DNA from: Ahaetulla prasina
Taxonomy: Eukaryota > Chordata > Lepidosauria > Squamata > Colubridae
DNA: 64,000 bases
Assembly (NCBI RefSeq): GCF_028640845.1
Contig: NC_080541.1
Coordinates: 161,766,502-161,830,501, forward strand
Reading direction: 5' to 3'
In this document: positions 23,180-34,984 of the stretch, piece after piece
How positions within the stretch are numbered: position 1 is the stretch's first letter
How the letters are laid out: every line of letters begins with the position of its first letter
The notes under the pieces: model-generated
The model's input: the letters and a program-made list of their open reading frames with translations, nothing else
Told to the model about the DNA's origin: nothing
Databases searched by the model: none
Position numbers and translations under genes: made by a program

Positions 23180-23973
23180 TGGGATGGCTGGTTGATGTTT
23201 TGGGTGATGGGGGGTTTGGTGGTGAGTTTTTGATTGTAGGATTTATTTTTTATGCAATAGGCACGGTAATCAATATATAGGTTTGATTCACCATTGTCTT
23301 GTCTTCGTTTAAGTTCAGTGCAGAGTTCACGAGAACGTATCCGTTGCAGGAAAGATAGATCGGGGCATGATCTAAGTTTACTATAGGCAGGGTTTGTTTT
23401 AGCAATTGAGTTGATGGTATATATGAACTTACGTTTGCTGTTCTCGTTTATGCAGATGACTCTGCAGAATCTTGGTGCTATTGATCCGTCACTGTTTTTA
23501 TATTCTGGTCCATCTCTGGAGACTGCAAGTATTTCATTTGGGGAGATGGATGATGAATTATAATTTCCAATTATGTTGTGAATTTTGGTGATATCGGGTT
23601 CGTTTGTGTATTTATTTTTTGACCTCTCTCCAAGGCATCTCTAATTAGTTGGTCAGTAGTTATTTGTTGTTTAGGTTGAGTTGAAGGATGAGTATTATGT
23701 AATGTTAGATGAGTTGGGAAGAGATTTAGATCAGTCGAGAGTTCATTTTTTTGTGATGTAATTTGTTTTATCAGATTGGTGAATTTTATCAGATTACATA
23801 ACTGTTAGGATTTTTTTTTCTAAGTTTTGTTCAATAGCTAGTATTCTTTTTTCTAGGTTTTGTTCAATAGCTAGTATTCTTTTTTCTAAGTTTTGTTCAA
23901 TTGCAGCTATTATTCTTGTTTCTAAGTTTTTATCAGCGTCAATGGTTGATCTGTTGGATTTTTTGGCTGGCAT
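23176..23973 (-). pseudogene. LINE ORF1 (coiled coil plus nucleic-acid-binding-like domain), broken
   Basis: Starts MPAKKSNRSTIDADKNLE at 23973. The first 59-codon frame contains three 11-residue repeats (AIEQNLEKRIL), a coiled-coil pattern. After frameshifts near 23800 and 23625 the frame reads ISPNEILAVSRDGPEYKNSD, RFCRVICINENSKRKFIY and LRSCPDLSFLQRIRSRELCT, then ELKRRQDNGESNLYI. The LR.EL.RR..GE.NL pattern is typical of the C-terminal region of CR1/Jockey-group ORF1 proteins, which bind the element RNA. Ends at TGA 23178-23176. Identity by pattern only. Confidence 0.7.
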
Positions 23974-23974
23974 A

Positions 23975-23976
<2 letters not shown>

Positions 23977-24005
<29 letters not shown>
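23977..24005. repeat. (TA)n microsatellite
   Basis: About 14 TA units immediately 5' of the LINE ORF1 start (element orientation). Confidence 0.93.
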
Positions 24006-24010
<5 letters not shown>

Positions 24011-24089
24011 TTATCAGATTACATAACTGTTAGGATTTTTTCTAAGTTTTGTTCAATGGCTAGTATTCTTTTTCTAGGTTTTGTTCAAT

Positions 24090-24272
24090 TGCAGCTATTA
24101 TTCTTGTTTCTAAGTTTTTATCAGATTACATAACTGTTAGGATTTTTTCTAAGTTTTTATCAGATTGGTGAATTTTATCAGATTGGTGAAGCTTTGTTCT
24201 ATAACTGATAGGATTTTTTCTAAGTTTTTATCAGCGTCAATGGTTGATCTGTTGGATTTTTTGGCTGGCATA

Positions 24273-24323
<51 letters not shown>
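24090..24323 (-). repeat. Duplicated ORF1 start with a second (TA)n
   Basis: A second copy of MPAKKSNRSTIDADKNLE begins at 24271 and runs 37 codons (KILSVIEQSFTNLIKFTNL) to a stop, preceded by a (TA)n run at 24274-24322. With 23760-24005 it forms an imperfect tandem duplication of the ORF1 start plus TA block. Confidence 0.85.
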
Positions 24324-24327
<4 letters not shown>

Positions 24328-24699
24328 TTTGAATAAATTATGTAATTAGTAATGAAGCAGTATCTTTCTTATTACTTCTATTTTATTTATTGAATAATTT
24401 TTATAATTATTCAATAATTGAGGAAGTATCTTTTCTGAAACAATCTCAACTTCTATTTTTCTCTCTTTCACTTTCACTGGTAATAAGTTTGGGGTAGGGA
24501 TACTGGAGGTTGCAGAGAAGGAAGTGAAGTGAGAATGGAGTAAGCAGGGATGGTAATTGTGGATGCTGTGATCCACTATGTTTATGGTGGAGATTGGCGG
24601 GAGATTTAAAAGGTCCTTTAGATATGGAGGCAGAAGCAGTGTGGGTGGTGCTAAACCTCCTTAGCAACTCACTCGGCACTTGTGTTAATTGATCCTTGG

Positions 24700-25150
24700 A
24701 TGTAGTTCCAGTGGTGCAGGCTGCCCTGGCAGTGATGGCTGCTACAAAATTCAGGTCGATCGGGTGTGGGCGGTGGCGGCGGCTGTCAGAATTGCGGATG
24801 CGGCGTGGGTCAGTGGTGGGCGGCGGCTGTTTGAATCGTGGCTTTAGCAGCTGTTTGGCGGTCGTCTGTATACCGGCAGCGGAGGGGGCGGCGGCAGCAG
24901 CAGCCTCTCAAATCTGGATCTCCTGAGTCCACTGGGTCACCAGAGATGAATCAGCGGGGCCGGTGGTTGTCCGACGGTCGTTCGTATCCCGGCAGTAGTG
25001 AGGGGGCGGCGGCAGCCGCTCAAATCAGGATCTACTGAATCCACTAGGGTCGTCTGTGTCCTGGTAGCAGTGAGGGGGGTGGCGGCAGTGGCAGCCGCTC
25101 AGATCGAGGTCTCCTGAATCCACTGGGTCACCAGAGTTGAGTTGGTGGGG
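24700..25150 (-). promoter_or_regulatory. GC-rich tandem repeats, likely LINE 5' UTR/promoter
   Basis: Three imperfect units of about 100 bp contain the phrases GGGGGCGGCGGCAGC, GCCGCTCAAATCAGGATCT and CTGAATCCACTGGGTCACCA. CpG-rich, in contrast to the AT-rich surroundings. Repeated 5' UTR monomers act as promoters in some LINEs; here the role is inferred. Confidence 0.55.
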
Positions 25151-25449
25151 TGGGTGGGTCCAAGAAGTTTTAAGCGGTTATTTGATCACTCAGATTTAGA
25201 TTAGATTTCTGAGAGCGGCCGTTACAAGATGGAAGTAGTAACGGCAGTTGAGTGGTAGTTGCCGGTGATTATAGAGGAGCAGTAAGCTGAAATTATCGCT
25301 CTTGAAATATATCGCAGGGATCCTCAGGACTTCGTTAAAGTGGGGATACCTGTTTGTCCTGGTAGCGATGGGTATTTAAGCAAAAGTTGTCATTTGACAA
25401 TAGGTCTCAGAGGAGCTTCCCTATTTATCTGTTGCTCTCGTACTCACCG

Positions 25450-26739
25450 GAACCGGACTTGTAAGAAACAGGAATCTGTAAGAACAAAGTGGTTGTACAA
25501 AAAGTATTATAGTTAAGGAATTGTACTCTTTTCAGTTTTTCTCCATCTTACTCTAATGGTTTACGGAAACGACTTTTGGAGATGGGGGAAGAACTGCAAA
25601 TTGGACAAAAATCAGCTGAGCATGCAAAAGAAATGGGGGAGGGAATGGCAAAACTCACAGAAGGAACCATCTCTAGCTTCTTGAACTAAAAGTGGGAGGG
25701 AGGGAAGAGATTTACGTTCCGTTAATCTTACAGTACAGATAGACTTAGTACTCTAGGTGTGCTTCTTGTCTGGACTGCCTTGCAAGGATGACATCAATCT
25801 TGCAAGTCTGAAAAATTATCAATAAGTAAGTAATTCAGGTTTTAGTATTTCATAGATTTTATCATCAAGAATAACCTCTTGCAACTTTTATAATTGCAAT
25901 AGCAAACATATGGCTAAGCAGCTTTCTTCCATCTGTTGTTAAGTCTAGTAATTTTAAAATAAATATTTATGCAGATAAATTGCCCAACTGAACAATATAT
26001 AGTATTTAGAATCTTCTCTTACAAATTGTATATAATGATAGATTAGGGAATTTTGGGGAGAAAAGTGAATCTAGAATTCTCTTTCCAACCTATTTTTTTT
26101 ATAGGAAGGGTTTTATTTATGAAGTACTTACATCAGTTCTCACCTAGAGAATGAAATACTCCCTGCAGTGTAGATTTAGTATAGAGAACATTACCTAAGT
26201 ATATCATCAGAACATTACCTAAGCTTCTCATACCCACATCCTTCCTGCTCCGAGTCAAATACAATGCAAATCAGTAGGACCTTCCAGATCTTTGAAGGAA
26301 TTCCTACTTCGTTGATTCAAGTGTAGCATTTCTTTGAAACTATTCCAAAAAGCAAAGAGGTACTCCCACTTCTATGCAATGCAGTGGAGCAGCTGCTTCA
26401 CTTCACTCAATAATACTGTTTCTGTGTAGGCAAAAAGGCTCAGTCAGCATGTTGTATCTGTTAATCAAAGTAAGCCAGCCTCAACTCAATTAGCAATGCA
26501 CATCCACAAGTGCTTCATCTGGAGGCCATCACCCATAACCTTCACATTCCTATGTAATAGTTTTTCCATTGGTCATAGATTCTTGTTATACTATACTTGC
26601 TTCATGTGTATTCATGAAAATATCAAGAGCTGCTACATTTAAAATGAAGGATGAATTAAATAAATTACGGAAGGAAATTCACTTTAGCAGCCTATGGAGG
26701 AACGGTGCATTGTCCTTTCTCTCCCAACCATTTCCCCCA
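25450..26739. other. Intronic DNA, no gene seen
   Basis: AT-rich, no recognisable repeat or exon. Confidence 0.5.
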
Positions 26740-26880
<141 letters not shown>

Positions 26881-27340
26881 TTAATTTTTATACCGCCCTT
26901 CTCCCGAAGGACTCAGGACGGTTCACAGCCAAGTAAAAATGACAATAAGTACAATACAAATAGAATCAACAATTAAAAACCTTATTCAATATGGCCCCAA
27001 TTTAAAATACATTTAAAACGATAAAACCCAATTAAAATTTAAAACCCAATAATAAAAATTCTAAAAATTCTATGCCAGTCCTGCGCGGAAAAATAGATAG
27101 GTCATCAGCTCGCAGCGGAAGGTCCGAAGGTCAGGAAGTTGATGAACTTCCTGGGGGAAGTTCGTTCCAGAGGGTAGGAGCCCCCACAGAGAAGGCCCTT
27201 CCCCTGGGGGCCGCCAGCTGACATTGCTTGGCTGACGGTACCCTGAGGAGTCCCTCTCTGTGAGAACACACGGGTCGGTAGAAGGCAAACTGTGGTAGTA
27301 GGCAGTAGGTCATTTGAGCTGCTCTCGCAGCTTTCTATCT
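26881..27340 (-). mobile_element. 5'-truncated L2 LINE
   Basis: Begins with ATACCGCCCTTCTCCCGAAG (3' end of L2, as at 40.4 kb). The minus-strand frame 27288-27070 matches the end of the L2 RT protein (CVLTERDSSGYRQPS, LPDLRTFRCELMTYLF), with a frameshift against the overlapping frame 27313-27131. Confidence 0.88.
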
Positions 27341-28210
27341 GGATTGCGTATTTATCTCTGGAATTTCATCAAACAGCATTTGCATAGTTATCCTCCTCTT
27401 CTCTAATTTCTCATCTTTAATTCCATCCCTCCTGAGTTAAATTTTCTGTAGAAAAGTTGGCCATAGATGTGTTAAAATATAATTTGTAAAAGGATAATTT
27501 GGTGTGCTTGTGTGCTTGTGAAAGGCCCTGAACCTGAAAGACAAAGAAAATAGATGCCTCTGAATTATAGATTTGGACAGGACTATAAACTGTAAAAAGA
27601 ACCAATCAATCAATTCTCATGCAAATGAAGTCTGACTTTCTGCCTTGGCACAATGAACAAACCAAAAAAATTACGTATTTTGAACATGTAGTGTGACCAG
27701 ACAATGGATTAGAAAAATTGATTACTCTATGATAGAAGTAGAAGAAAATGGACAAGGTGGATAGACTGGATCAAAAAGGTTACTACAATGGCCTTGGAAA
27801 TTTGCAAGAGAAAAGAACAAGGTGATGTACAGTTTTTTTCTGGGCAGCTCCCAAGAGTTGACTTGATGACATCCAGCTTGCAATCTAATTATATTCGTCT
27901 GGCCCTGTATCATTATAAATATGTAAAAAGTTAGCAGAAATCAGATCACATGTCTTTATATTAAGTCCATCATTCTGTCCTCATCACTATCTTAGATTTC
28001 TATCATATTAACAATGTTTTATAAATCACCTATGGTGTTTTCAGATCCTGAAATGAAAATTTAAGACCTTATATGCACAGAATATATAATGTTCACTGAA
28101 CTATAACCTTTTTCATCATCCATGATTTAGTCAATACTGTGCAAAAATGCAATTTTTGACATTAAACATATCCATCATGAAGCCAGATTTCATTTATGGC
28201 TTATTGACTC
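27341..28210. other. Intronic DNA, no gene seen
   Basis: Nothing confidently recognised. Confidence 0.5.
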
Positions 28211-28215
28211 TACAT

Positions 28216-28350
28216 CAGGGGTGTCAAACTGCTGGCCCACGGGCCAGATGCATCACACACAGGCCATGCCCACCCCAGTTCCACGAAGGGAAAAATGTTG
28301 TGATATGTCACGTGACGGCAATGTGACGTGGCAAGTTTGACACTCATACA
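28216..28350. mobile_element. hAT-type MITE (CAGGGGTGTCAAACT family)
   Basis: CAGGGGTGTCAAACTGCTGG at the left and AAGTTTGACAC at the right form the terminal inverted repeats. Interior matches the copies at 30.7 and 34.7 kb (GGCCATGCCCACCCC, TGTCACGTGACG). Confidence 0.8.
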
Positions 28351-30720
28351 TTGATGGAAAAGTATTAGATGTCCATAAACCACTGACAAAAAGAAACTTT
28401 TCTAATACGTCTAAAAATCATGTTTTAAAAGTTTGCCATCCTGAAAACTTCTGGGCACTGAAGTAGCAAAACACCTGGAGTGTACCAGTATAGGAAGGCT
28501 GACATACACTAACAATGTTATTAACTCAGCTCAGCACTCACTTAGAACCGAGATACAGTACAGAAGCTGTCACATTCCAGATGGTGCTGAGTTATGATTC
28601 ACAGCATCTGTGCAGCTGGGGATGTTTGGAATTACAGTTCATCTGGAGTACGGTTGATTACTTGGAACTTGTTCCAATGAGTTTGTTGTGAGCACTACAT
28701 TTGTCACTGATTATTCAACATGGCGATAAGTAGCTAAATTCTGGTAATCTGAACAATTTAAGAATTCGGCAGATTTATCAGGGTAGGGAAAAACAGCTAT
28801 TATACTTCATGCATTCATAACACACTAAAACAGATGTTCTGAAGTAATGTAATAAATCCTTACACTCAAGAGATAAGAATTCTATTTTTTTTCTTGTTAA
28901 AATCACAATATTCCACAATGATTCCACATGTACCATGAAGTCAACTCACAAAGGTCATGATCTGTGTCAGACACACAGATGTTATTTGTCTCCCTTCCTC
29001 CCTACACCCAGGACTATAATTTATTCCATATCAAAATCAGTTTGAAACTAGAAATTTAAATAACAATGACTCAGAACTGAACTGAAATTGCTGATGCTTG
29101 CCTTCTTAATAACATGTATCTTTTTACTGCTTATATAATAAGGTCCGAGAAGGTGTGTTTGTTTGCTTATTTATTTATTCTGTTGTCAATGATGCTTCTT
29201 TACATAGCTGGTTTTGCCGGTTTCAAATTTAGTTGTTCTTTGCTGGCCATCACTCTTCATTCAACATCACATTAAGTTACAAGATTTCAACTATATGATA
29301 ATGCTGGCAGATGATTAATTCTACAAATTATTCATATTTAATTACTATAATTATAATGTTTTAAGAACCTTAACTGTATTTCATGTCAATCTTCACAAAA
29401 TTCATTCCTGAGTTGAAAAATCTGAATCTACTTTGCCCAGAGAATGAGTAGATGAGATTTGAAATCTAATATGAGCAGAACAGAAAATGTTTTCACAGTT
29501 GTAGAACTTTGAACTTAGCTTCCACTTCATCTCCCAAGAGATGTTAGAGAATGAAGTTTTTCCAAAACTATCTCCATAACATTTCTTGAGATATAGGGTA
29601 GAAACTGGGTTTGACTGTAATCTTTATGGCAGTAGAAAGTGTGAAAAATTATTCATTATCTAGCTTTCTCCCCAGAATTTTAGTAATCCTCTTGAGTATG
29701 AGGGTTTATATTATGATTTTCTAATAAAGCTTATGAAATATCCAGCTTCAGCTTTTTCTATAACTACAGGTATGGTTATTTAAAACTGAAGTTTCTATAG
29801 TTATACATACATACATACAAGATTCATAAGCTACATCAACCCACTTAGCTTTTCTGTTACACTGCTCTCATTGCAGCCAATTCTGTAGTAATATTATTTG
29901 CAGAGGGTATGGGAAAATTTATCTTTATATATGACCACACACTATGAGAACCAAACTCCTTATGATTTTTGTTATGATTCGTAATAGCTGATTTTGAAAG
30001 AATTCCAGAATACTTAAAAAGAGTCTTTGAAGCTTCCACAAACATTTATTTTGGAAGAGATTAAGTTGTATGGCAAATAATTTGATTAGTGCAAAATAAA
30101 TTGCTTCCCTTTTTGTTTTGAACATAAACATACAACCATATTGTACATCTCAATCCCAATACATTTGTTTGGAATTATTTTCCTCTTTCAAGTCTCAGAA
30201 AGAATGTATTGAAATGAATGATAACAAATTGAATGATGTATTTTTATGACCAACCTCAGCTATTGTTACAGTTCTTTCTTCACTTGAAACAGCAAGTAAT
30301 AATTGACCAAGCTTTCATTAGACTCAATTAGAATGAACTCAGCCATGTTTTCCAAGCAATAATTTCCATTATCATTCAGGTAAAAATTTCCATCTTTTAA
30401 GTCAGTCATCAAGTTCTTCTGATGCCTGGCTAGATATTTGTAATCATTTTTCTAATAAAAATACTACTTTCTCTTCATTATGAAAGAAAATAAAGTTATT
30501 TTATAAACCTAGTATTATACATTTATCTTCAGAGAAAGGATATAAGGGGGGAAAAAGAGATTCAACCTGATAGGTGCAAAATAAAAGGGATATGTAGAAG
30601 TGATTTCAGGGGGAAAAAAAGAATGTATCATGATGATGATGCTCAATTATATATCATTCTAGCCTGGACTGAAGAAGTTGTGAAATTTTCTGGTTCAACA
30701 TCTGGAGCCTATGAGGGGCT
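28351..30720. other. Intronic DNA, no gene seen
   Basis: AT-rich. Only small (CATA)n at about 29807-29819. No exon found. Confidence 0.5.
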
Positions 30721-30724
30721 AGAT

Positions 30725-30850
30725 CACAGGTGTCAAATTCGCAGCCCACGGTCCAGATGTGTCATGTGCTGCCCATGCCCATGCCCGGTTTAGCAAAGAG
30801 GAGAAAAGTCGCGATACATCACATGATGACACCGTCACGACGCCCCTGAG
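30725..30850. mobile_element. hAT-type MITE, degenerate
   Basis: CAGGTGTCAAATTCGCAGCC at the left, GCCCCTGAG at the right, with GATACATCACATGATGACAC inside; same family as 28.2 and 34.7 kb. Confidence 0.72.
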
Positions 30851-31588
30851 CTAGATGGTTGAAATTTGCGTAGATTAAATTTCCATGATGGAATTGGTGT
30901 TCAGAAATGATGAATCTGGATTCATACTATTCTTTTCTTGAAAAGGTGAAGATCAGTGTCCTGCTTGACTTATAGTTCATACTCAAACAGCAGGTGAGTG
31001 CCAAGGTCAGGCATTTCTTAGTTTGCAAAAACATCATGAATTGCAATTCACATCATGATCACCTTACACTTGTAATGTGCTACACTTGTAATGTGCCCTT
31101 GAAAACAACTTGAAAACTGCAATTGTTCCAATTGGCTTGTCTACTAATAGGGAGGATTGGATTTAGTTGTGTTACACCTGGTTTTTGGTTGCTGCGTTAG
31201 CTGCTAATGATTTCCAGTTCAAAATGAAGGATATCACCTATTGAAGTCTTACTTGTCTTGGCACCATGAGACTTAATTAATCTCCTTTCCTATCCAAATT
31301 TAGCTCAATGTTCATACATGGATTCCCTAAGGAGCTACTTAAAATTTTCACTCTTCAGGAGAAAAGAAAAGTAGGGACATACAAACTTGTCCTAGGTCTC
31401 TATGTCCTATGTATAATATGGGCCTTCCTTTCTGAGTGGAAGGCCTGTATTATAGACCCCATTCTAGTTATCTTTAAGATTTTTGAAAACTACATTCTTC
31501 CAATGAGTTTTGATATGGATGACTTGTAGAACTATTGTTAATTTATTGTTTTGTTTTGTTTTTGTTAGCTTATTGCTTTATCTAGTAT
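30851..31588. other. Intronic DNA, no gene seen
   Basis: No exon or repeat recognised. The short plus-strand frame at 31308-31529 has no family match I know. Confidence 0.45.
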
Positions 31589-31735
31589 TTATACAATAAT
31601 AGACAACACAGTATCAACAGTAGAGACCTTCAAATTTCTAGGTTCTATCATATCTCAAGACCTAAAATGGACAGCTAACATCAAAAACATCATCAAAAAA
31701 GCACAACAAAGAATGTTCTTTCTGAGCCAACTTTT
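31589..31735 (+). mobile_element. Internal fragment of the Rex1-like LINE
   Basis: Matches 51158-51270: AGACAACACAGTATCAACAG, then TTCAAATTTCTAGGTTCTAT and AAAACATCATCAAAAAAGCA. It codes for part of the RT after motif C. Both ends of the element are absent; it stops at TTCTTTCTGAGCCAACTT. Confidence 0.88.
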
Positions 31736-32599
31736 GTGAGCTGGCTTCTAAAGTCTTTAATTAGGATTAATACGAAAGCATAGAGGGTGGATTTAATGGT
31801 AAGGCACTAATCTAATATATTGGGGGCTGGAGAGGGGAGCCAGTCCAAATCTAATAAGTCCCATTGGAGCATTGGGGAGTGAAGAATCTGTGAGATGGAG
31901 TGCATTGCAGCCTTCTTTGTCTGACATTTGCCAAAATTGATTTGGTTATTAGCAATCAAAAGCCTGAGCCTGTGTGGTTATAAGAAACATGGGTTGTTTG
32001 AGCTGGTAAAAGTGCAAACTTAAATGGCAAGGGATTGACCTACAGCAGTGTTGATTCTCCATCTCCCTCCCACCCACTCCATTCTCATATAGCTGGGTCT
32101 TAGTGCTGTCAGCCCGTCTTGGTCTTCATGTGACCAGGTTCTCTGGTCCAAGAGTTACTGGTCCAGAAGACATTTTAGCTCATTCATCTTGTTACTAGCT
32201 GTCAGCAGCTGGTCACAGATTGAGATTACCATCTGAGGTATTAACAGACAGATTGTAGCTAGCAGCTCCACATCGGTTTCGGTGGAGGGGGGTTTCAGAT
32301 CTTTTTTTCTTCTGCAGTCTCAAATTGCTCTCTTTCCTGGAGGAGTATAAGTTCCTTGCTTTCCCAATATAACAAAGTGCTGGATGGTGAAACAAGAATT
32401 TGACTCACCTACAGTACAAAGGTATTGACGGGTAGAAAGTTTTCAATTGTAAGTTGACTAGAAACAGCATTCTTTCTTAACCCAGAGTGTTTTTGTCATT
32501 TTGGGGCGGTTAGGTTTACCCTCCTTTTTATCTCTTTTATTGCCTCTTTGGAGAAATATGTTGTTAAAGCTGTTACGTATCTGTCATCCATTGGCAGGG
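31736..32599. other. Intronic DNA, no gene seen
   Basis: Possible SINE traces near 31790 (TTTAATGGTAAGGCACTAAT); otherwise nothing recognised. Confidence 0.45.
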
Positions 32600-32604
32600 G
32601 AGTT

Positions 32605-33735
32605 TGGATTTGAACAATAATTAAGAAAGCAGGATTTCGTAGAGGCAGAGGAACTAGAGATCAAATTGCCAACATACGCTGGATCATGGAGAAAGCTAGG
32701 GAGTTCCAGAAAAATATCTACTTCTGCTTCATTGACTATGTTAAAGCCTTTGATTGTGTGGATCACAACAAATTGTGGCAAGTTCTTAAAGAGATGGGAG
32801 TACCAGACCATCTTATTTGTCTTCTGAGAAACCTGTATGCGGGTCAAGAAGCCATAGTGAGAACTGGACACGGAACCACTGATTGGTTCAAAATTGGGAA
32901 AGGAGTCCTGCCTATTAAACTTATATGCAGAACACATCATGAGAAAGGCAGGGCTAAATAAATCAAAAATTGGAATTAAGATTGCCAAGAGAAATATCAA
33001 CAACCTCAGATATGCAGATGATACCACTCTAATGGCAAAAAGCGAAGAGGAACTAAAGAGTCTCTTGATGCGGGTGAAGGAAGAGAGTGCAAAAGTTGGC
33101 TTGAAACTCAACATTAAGAAAACTAAAATAATGGCATCCGTCCCTTTCAATTCCTGGCAAATAGATGGTGAAGAAATGGAGGTAGTGACAGATTTTATTT
33201 TCCTGGGCTCCAAGATTACCGCAGATGGGGACTGCAGCCAAGAAATTAAAAGACACTTGCTCTGGGGGAGGAAAGCTATGGCAAATCTAGACAGCATACT
33301 AAAAAAGCAGAGACAGCACCCTGCCAACCAAAGTGCGTATAGTCAAAGCTATGGTTTTCCCAGTTGCAATGTATGGCTGTGAAGGTTGGATCATAAGAAA
33401 GGCTGAGCGCCAAAGAATTGAGGCCTTTGAACTCTGGTGCTGGAGAAGTTCTAGAGGAGATCAACCCTGACTGCTCTTTAGAAGGCCATATCCTGAAGAT
33501 GAAACTCAAATACTTTGGCCACCTAATGAGAAAGAAGGACTCACTGGAGAAGAGCCTAATGCTGGGAAAGATTGAGGGCAAAAGAAGAAGGGGAGGACAG
33601 AGAATGAGGTGGCTGGATGGAGTCACTGAAGCAGTAGGCATGGACTCCAGAGGATGGTAGAGGACAGGAAGGCCTAGAGGAATGTTGTCCATGGGGTCGC
33701 GATGGGTCGGACACGACTTCGCAACTAACAACAAA
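32605..33735 (+). mobile_element. BovB (RTE) LINE, 5'-truncated
   Basis: Starts near AAGAAAGCAGGATTTCGTAG and ends with GGGTCGGACACGACTTCGCA then ACTAACAACAA, the BovB 3' terminus. RT coding sequence is recognisable throughout. BovB is shared by squamates and ruminants through horizontal transfer (established knowledge), and it mobilises Sauria SINEs. Confidence 0.95.
32617..33660 (+). pseudogene. BovB reverse transcriptase, disrupted
   Basis: Motif A lies in YFCFIDYVKAFDCVDHNKLW (32716 onward). The next frame has YADDTTLMAKSEEEL (motif C) and LGSKITADGDCSQEIKRHL. Between them, motif B (normally GVRQGCILSP) is lost: the text jumps from GKGVLP to a frame reading LNLYAEHIMRKAGLNKSK, a deletion of roughly 30 bp. 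Further frameshifts near 33350; the C-terminal frame includes HLMRKKDSLEKSLMLGKIEG, RRRGGQRMRWLDGVTEA. Inactive. Confidence 0.92.
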
Positions 33736-33739
33736 GAAA

Positions 33740-33955
33740 AATCTAAAGCCTGGAAATCAGGAGCCTGTGAGTTCTAGTCCTGTGTTACGCATGAAAGTAG
33801 CTTGAGCCAGTCATTCTCTCTCAGCCCAGCCTACCTCACAGGGTTGTTGTTGTGAGGAATGCAGGAGGAGGAAGGAATATGATGTATATTTGTTTTGAGT
33901 TACTTATAAAGACAGCATAAAAATCTAATCAATCAATAAATAAATAAAAATAAAG
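33740..33955 (+). mobile_element. Sauria-type SINE
   Basis: GAGCCTGTGAGTTCTAGTCC (box-B-like), TCTCTCAGCCCAGCCTACCT then CACAGGGTTGTTGTTGTGAG, and a (AAATA)n-like tail. Directly abuts the BovB end, with the tRNA-like start missing. Confidence 0.85.
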
Positions 33956-34069
33956 GAATTGCTGCAGCTTTTATAAACGTATCCTGCTCTTTTCTGTCTT
34001 GCCTCCTCCCTTCTATCTGTTCATCATAAGGACAAAGGCAAAGGACCATGTTTAAAGGAATCAAGTTAT

Positions 34070-34170
34070 GATAAATAGATTTATCAGCTGCCCAACTCCA
34101 AAAGATGGTGTACAAAACTAGAAAAACCATTAAAAAATTAATAAAACCACTAAACCAAGCAGACAGCCCA
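34070..34170 (-). mobile_element. Old L2 3' end
   Basis: GCTGCCCAACTCCAAAAGAT followed by GGTGTACAAAAC parallels the L2 3' end (CGCCCTTCTCCCGAAGGACT, GGCGGTGTACA), with an AATTAATAAAACC stretch. Confidence 0.5.
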
Positions 34171-34719
34171 GACTGAAATAATCTCGTAGCCCACAAACAA
34201 AACAAACAAGGGGCCCTAGATGAATAAATAATACATCAGCCCTAGGCCTGGGGTTAAAAACAGTCATGTATTTTGAAATTTTAACTGAAAAAGCCAGCTG
34301 AAAAGTAACAAGTAAAAAAACATTTTAAGATCAACAGGCAAAACTAATGTCATATTGACAAGAATGAAACAACCCGGATACCAAGAAGCTACTGAAGTAA
34401 CGTAGTGCCATCTACTGAAATAACACTTCTCAGACATAGCTAGCCTTTCAAGCATTCAGATAGTTTGCCTTGAAATTCTTGGTTGACTGAGTGAATGCTT
34501 TCAGCTGCAGTTCTATTATATCCTTATCTTAGCCTTAATCATTGATCTATCGAATTTACAGCTTTCTTAGATGATTCACTGTAGAGAATATGTCATTTTC
34601 AATCATCCTTGTCTTAGAAATGTCTTTATTGTATTATTTGCAAATAATACAAGGAAGACATTGTATTATTATACAGAATAACATATGCTCAGATCAGATG
34701 TTATTCAAATAGAATGCAA

Positions 34720-34854
34720 CAGGGGTGTCAAACTCGCATCTTCACGTTGTCGTCACGTGATGTATCATGACTTTTTTCCCCTTCACTAAAACGGAGGTGG
34801 GCATGGCCAGGGCATGATGCATCCAGCCCACAGGCTGCAAGTTTGACGCCCCTG
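34720..34854. mobile_element. hAT-type MITE with imperfect 8-bp target duplication
   Basis: Starts CAGGGGTGTCAAACT and ends AAGTTTGACGCCCCTG, near-perfect 15-bp inverted repeats. Flanks GAATGCAA and GTATACAA match at 6 of 8 positions, as for an aged hAT target duplication. Confidence 0.88.
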
Positions 34855-34955
34855 GTATACAAAGTTATTCAGTTATGATATCATTATATGTTTCTAGTTT
34901 CAGGTATGTACTGATATTCTTATTTTTAACCAGCTGTTAAGAATACAGTTAAAGT

Positions 34956-34981
34956 GTGCGTGTGTGTGTGTGTGTGTGTGT
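34956..34981. repeat. (GT)n microsatellite
   Basis: GT run directly beside the PLE fragment at 34985. Confidence 0.93.
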
Positions 34982-34984
34982 ACA

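Larger units (their letters stand above)
19841..25440 (-). mobile_element. Near full-length CR1-group LINE
   Basis: Reads right to left: a GC-rich 5' region with tandem ~100-bp repeats (about 24700-25150), ORF1 (23973-23176, broken), an IQP-repeat frame (23179-22865), an endonuclease frame (22810-21878), an RT frame (about 21860-20050), a 200-bp 3' UTR and a (TAAA)n tail (19899-19841). A second, 5'-truncated copy of the same 3' end is at 37.4 kb. The APE-type endonuclease plus QGSVLGP and FADD RT motifs place it in the CR1/Jockey group; the exact clade is not settled. The 5' limit is uncertain by a few hundred bases. Confidence 0.88.

Noticed and set aside
32584..33327. 247-codon minus-strand frame across BovB
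   Set aside because: Antisense shadow of the BovB RT; plus-strand frames carry the RT motifs.
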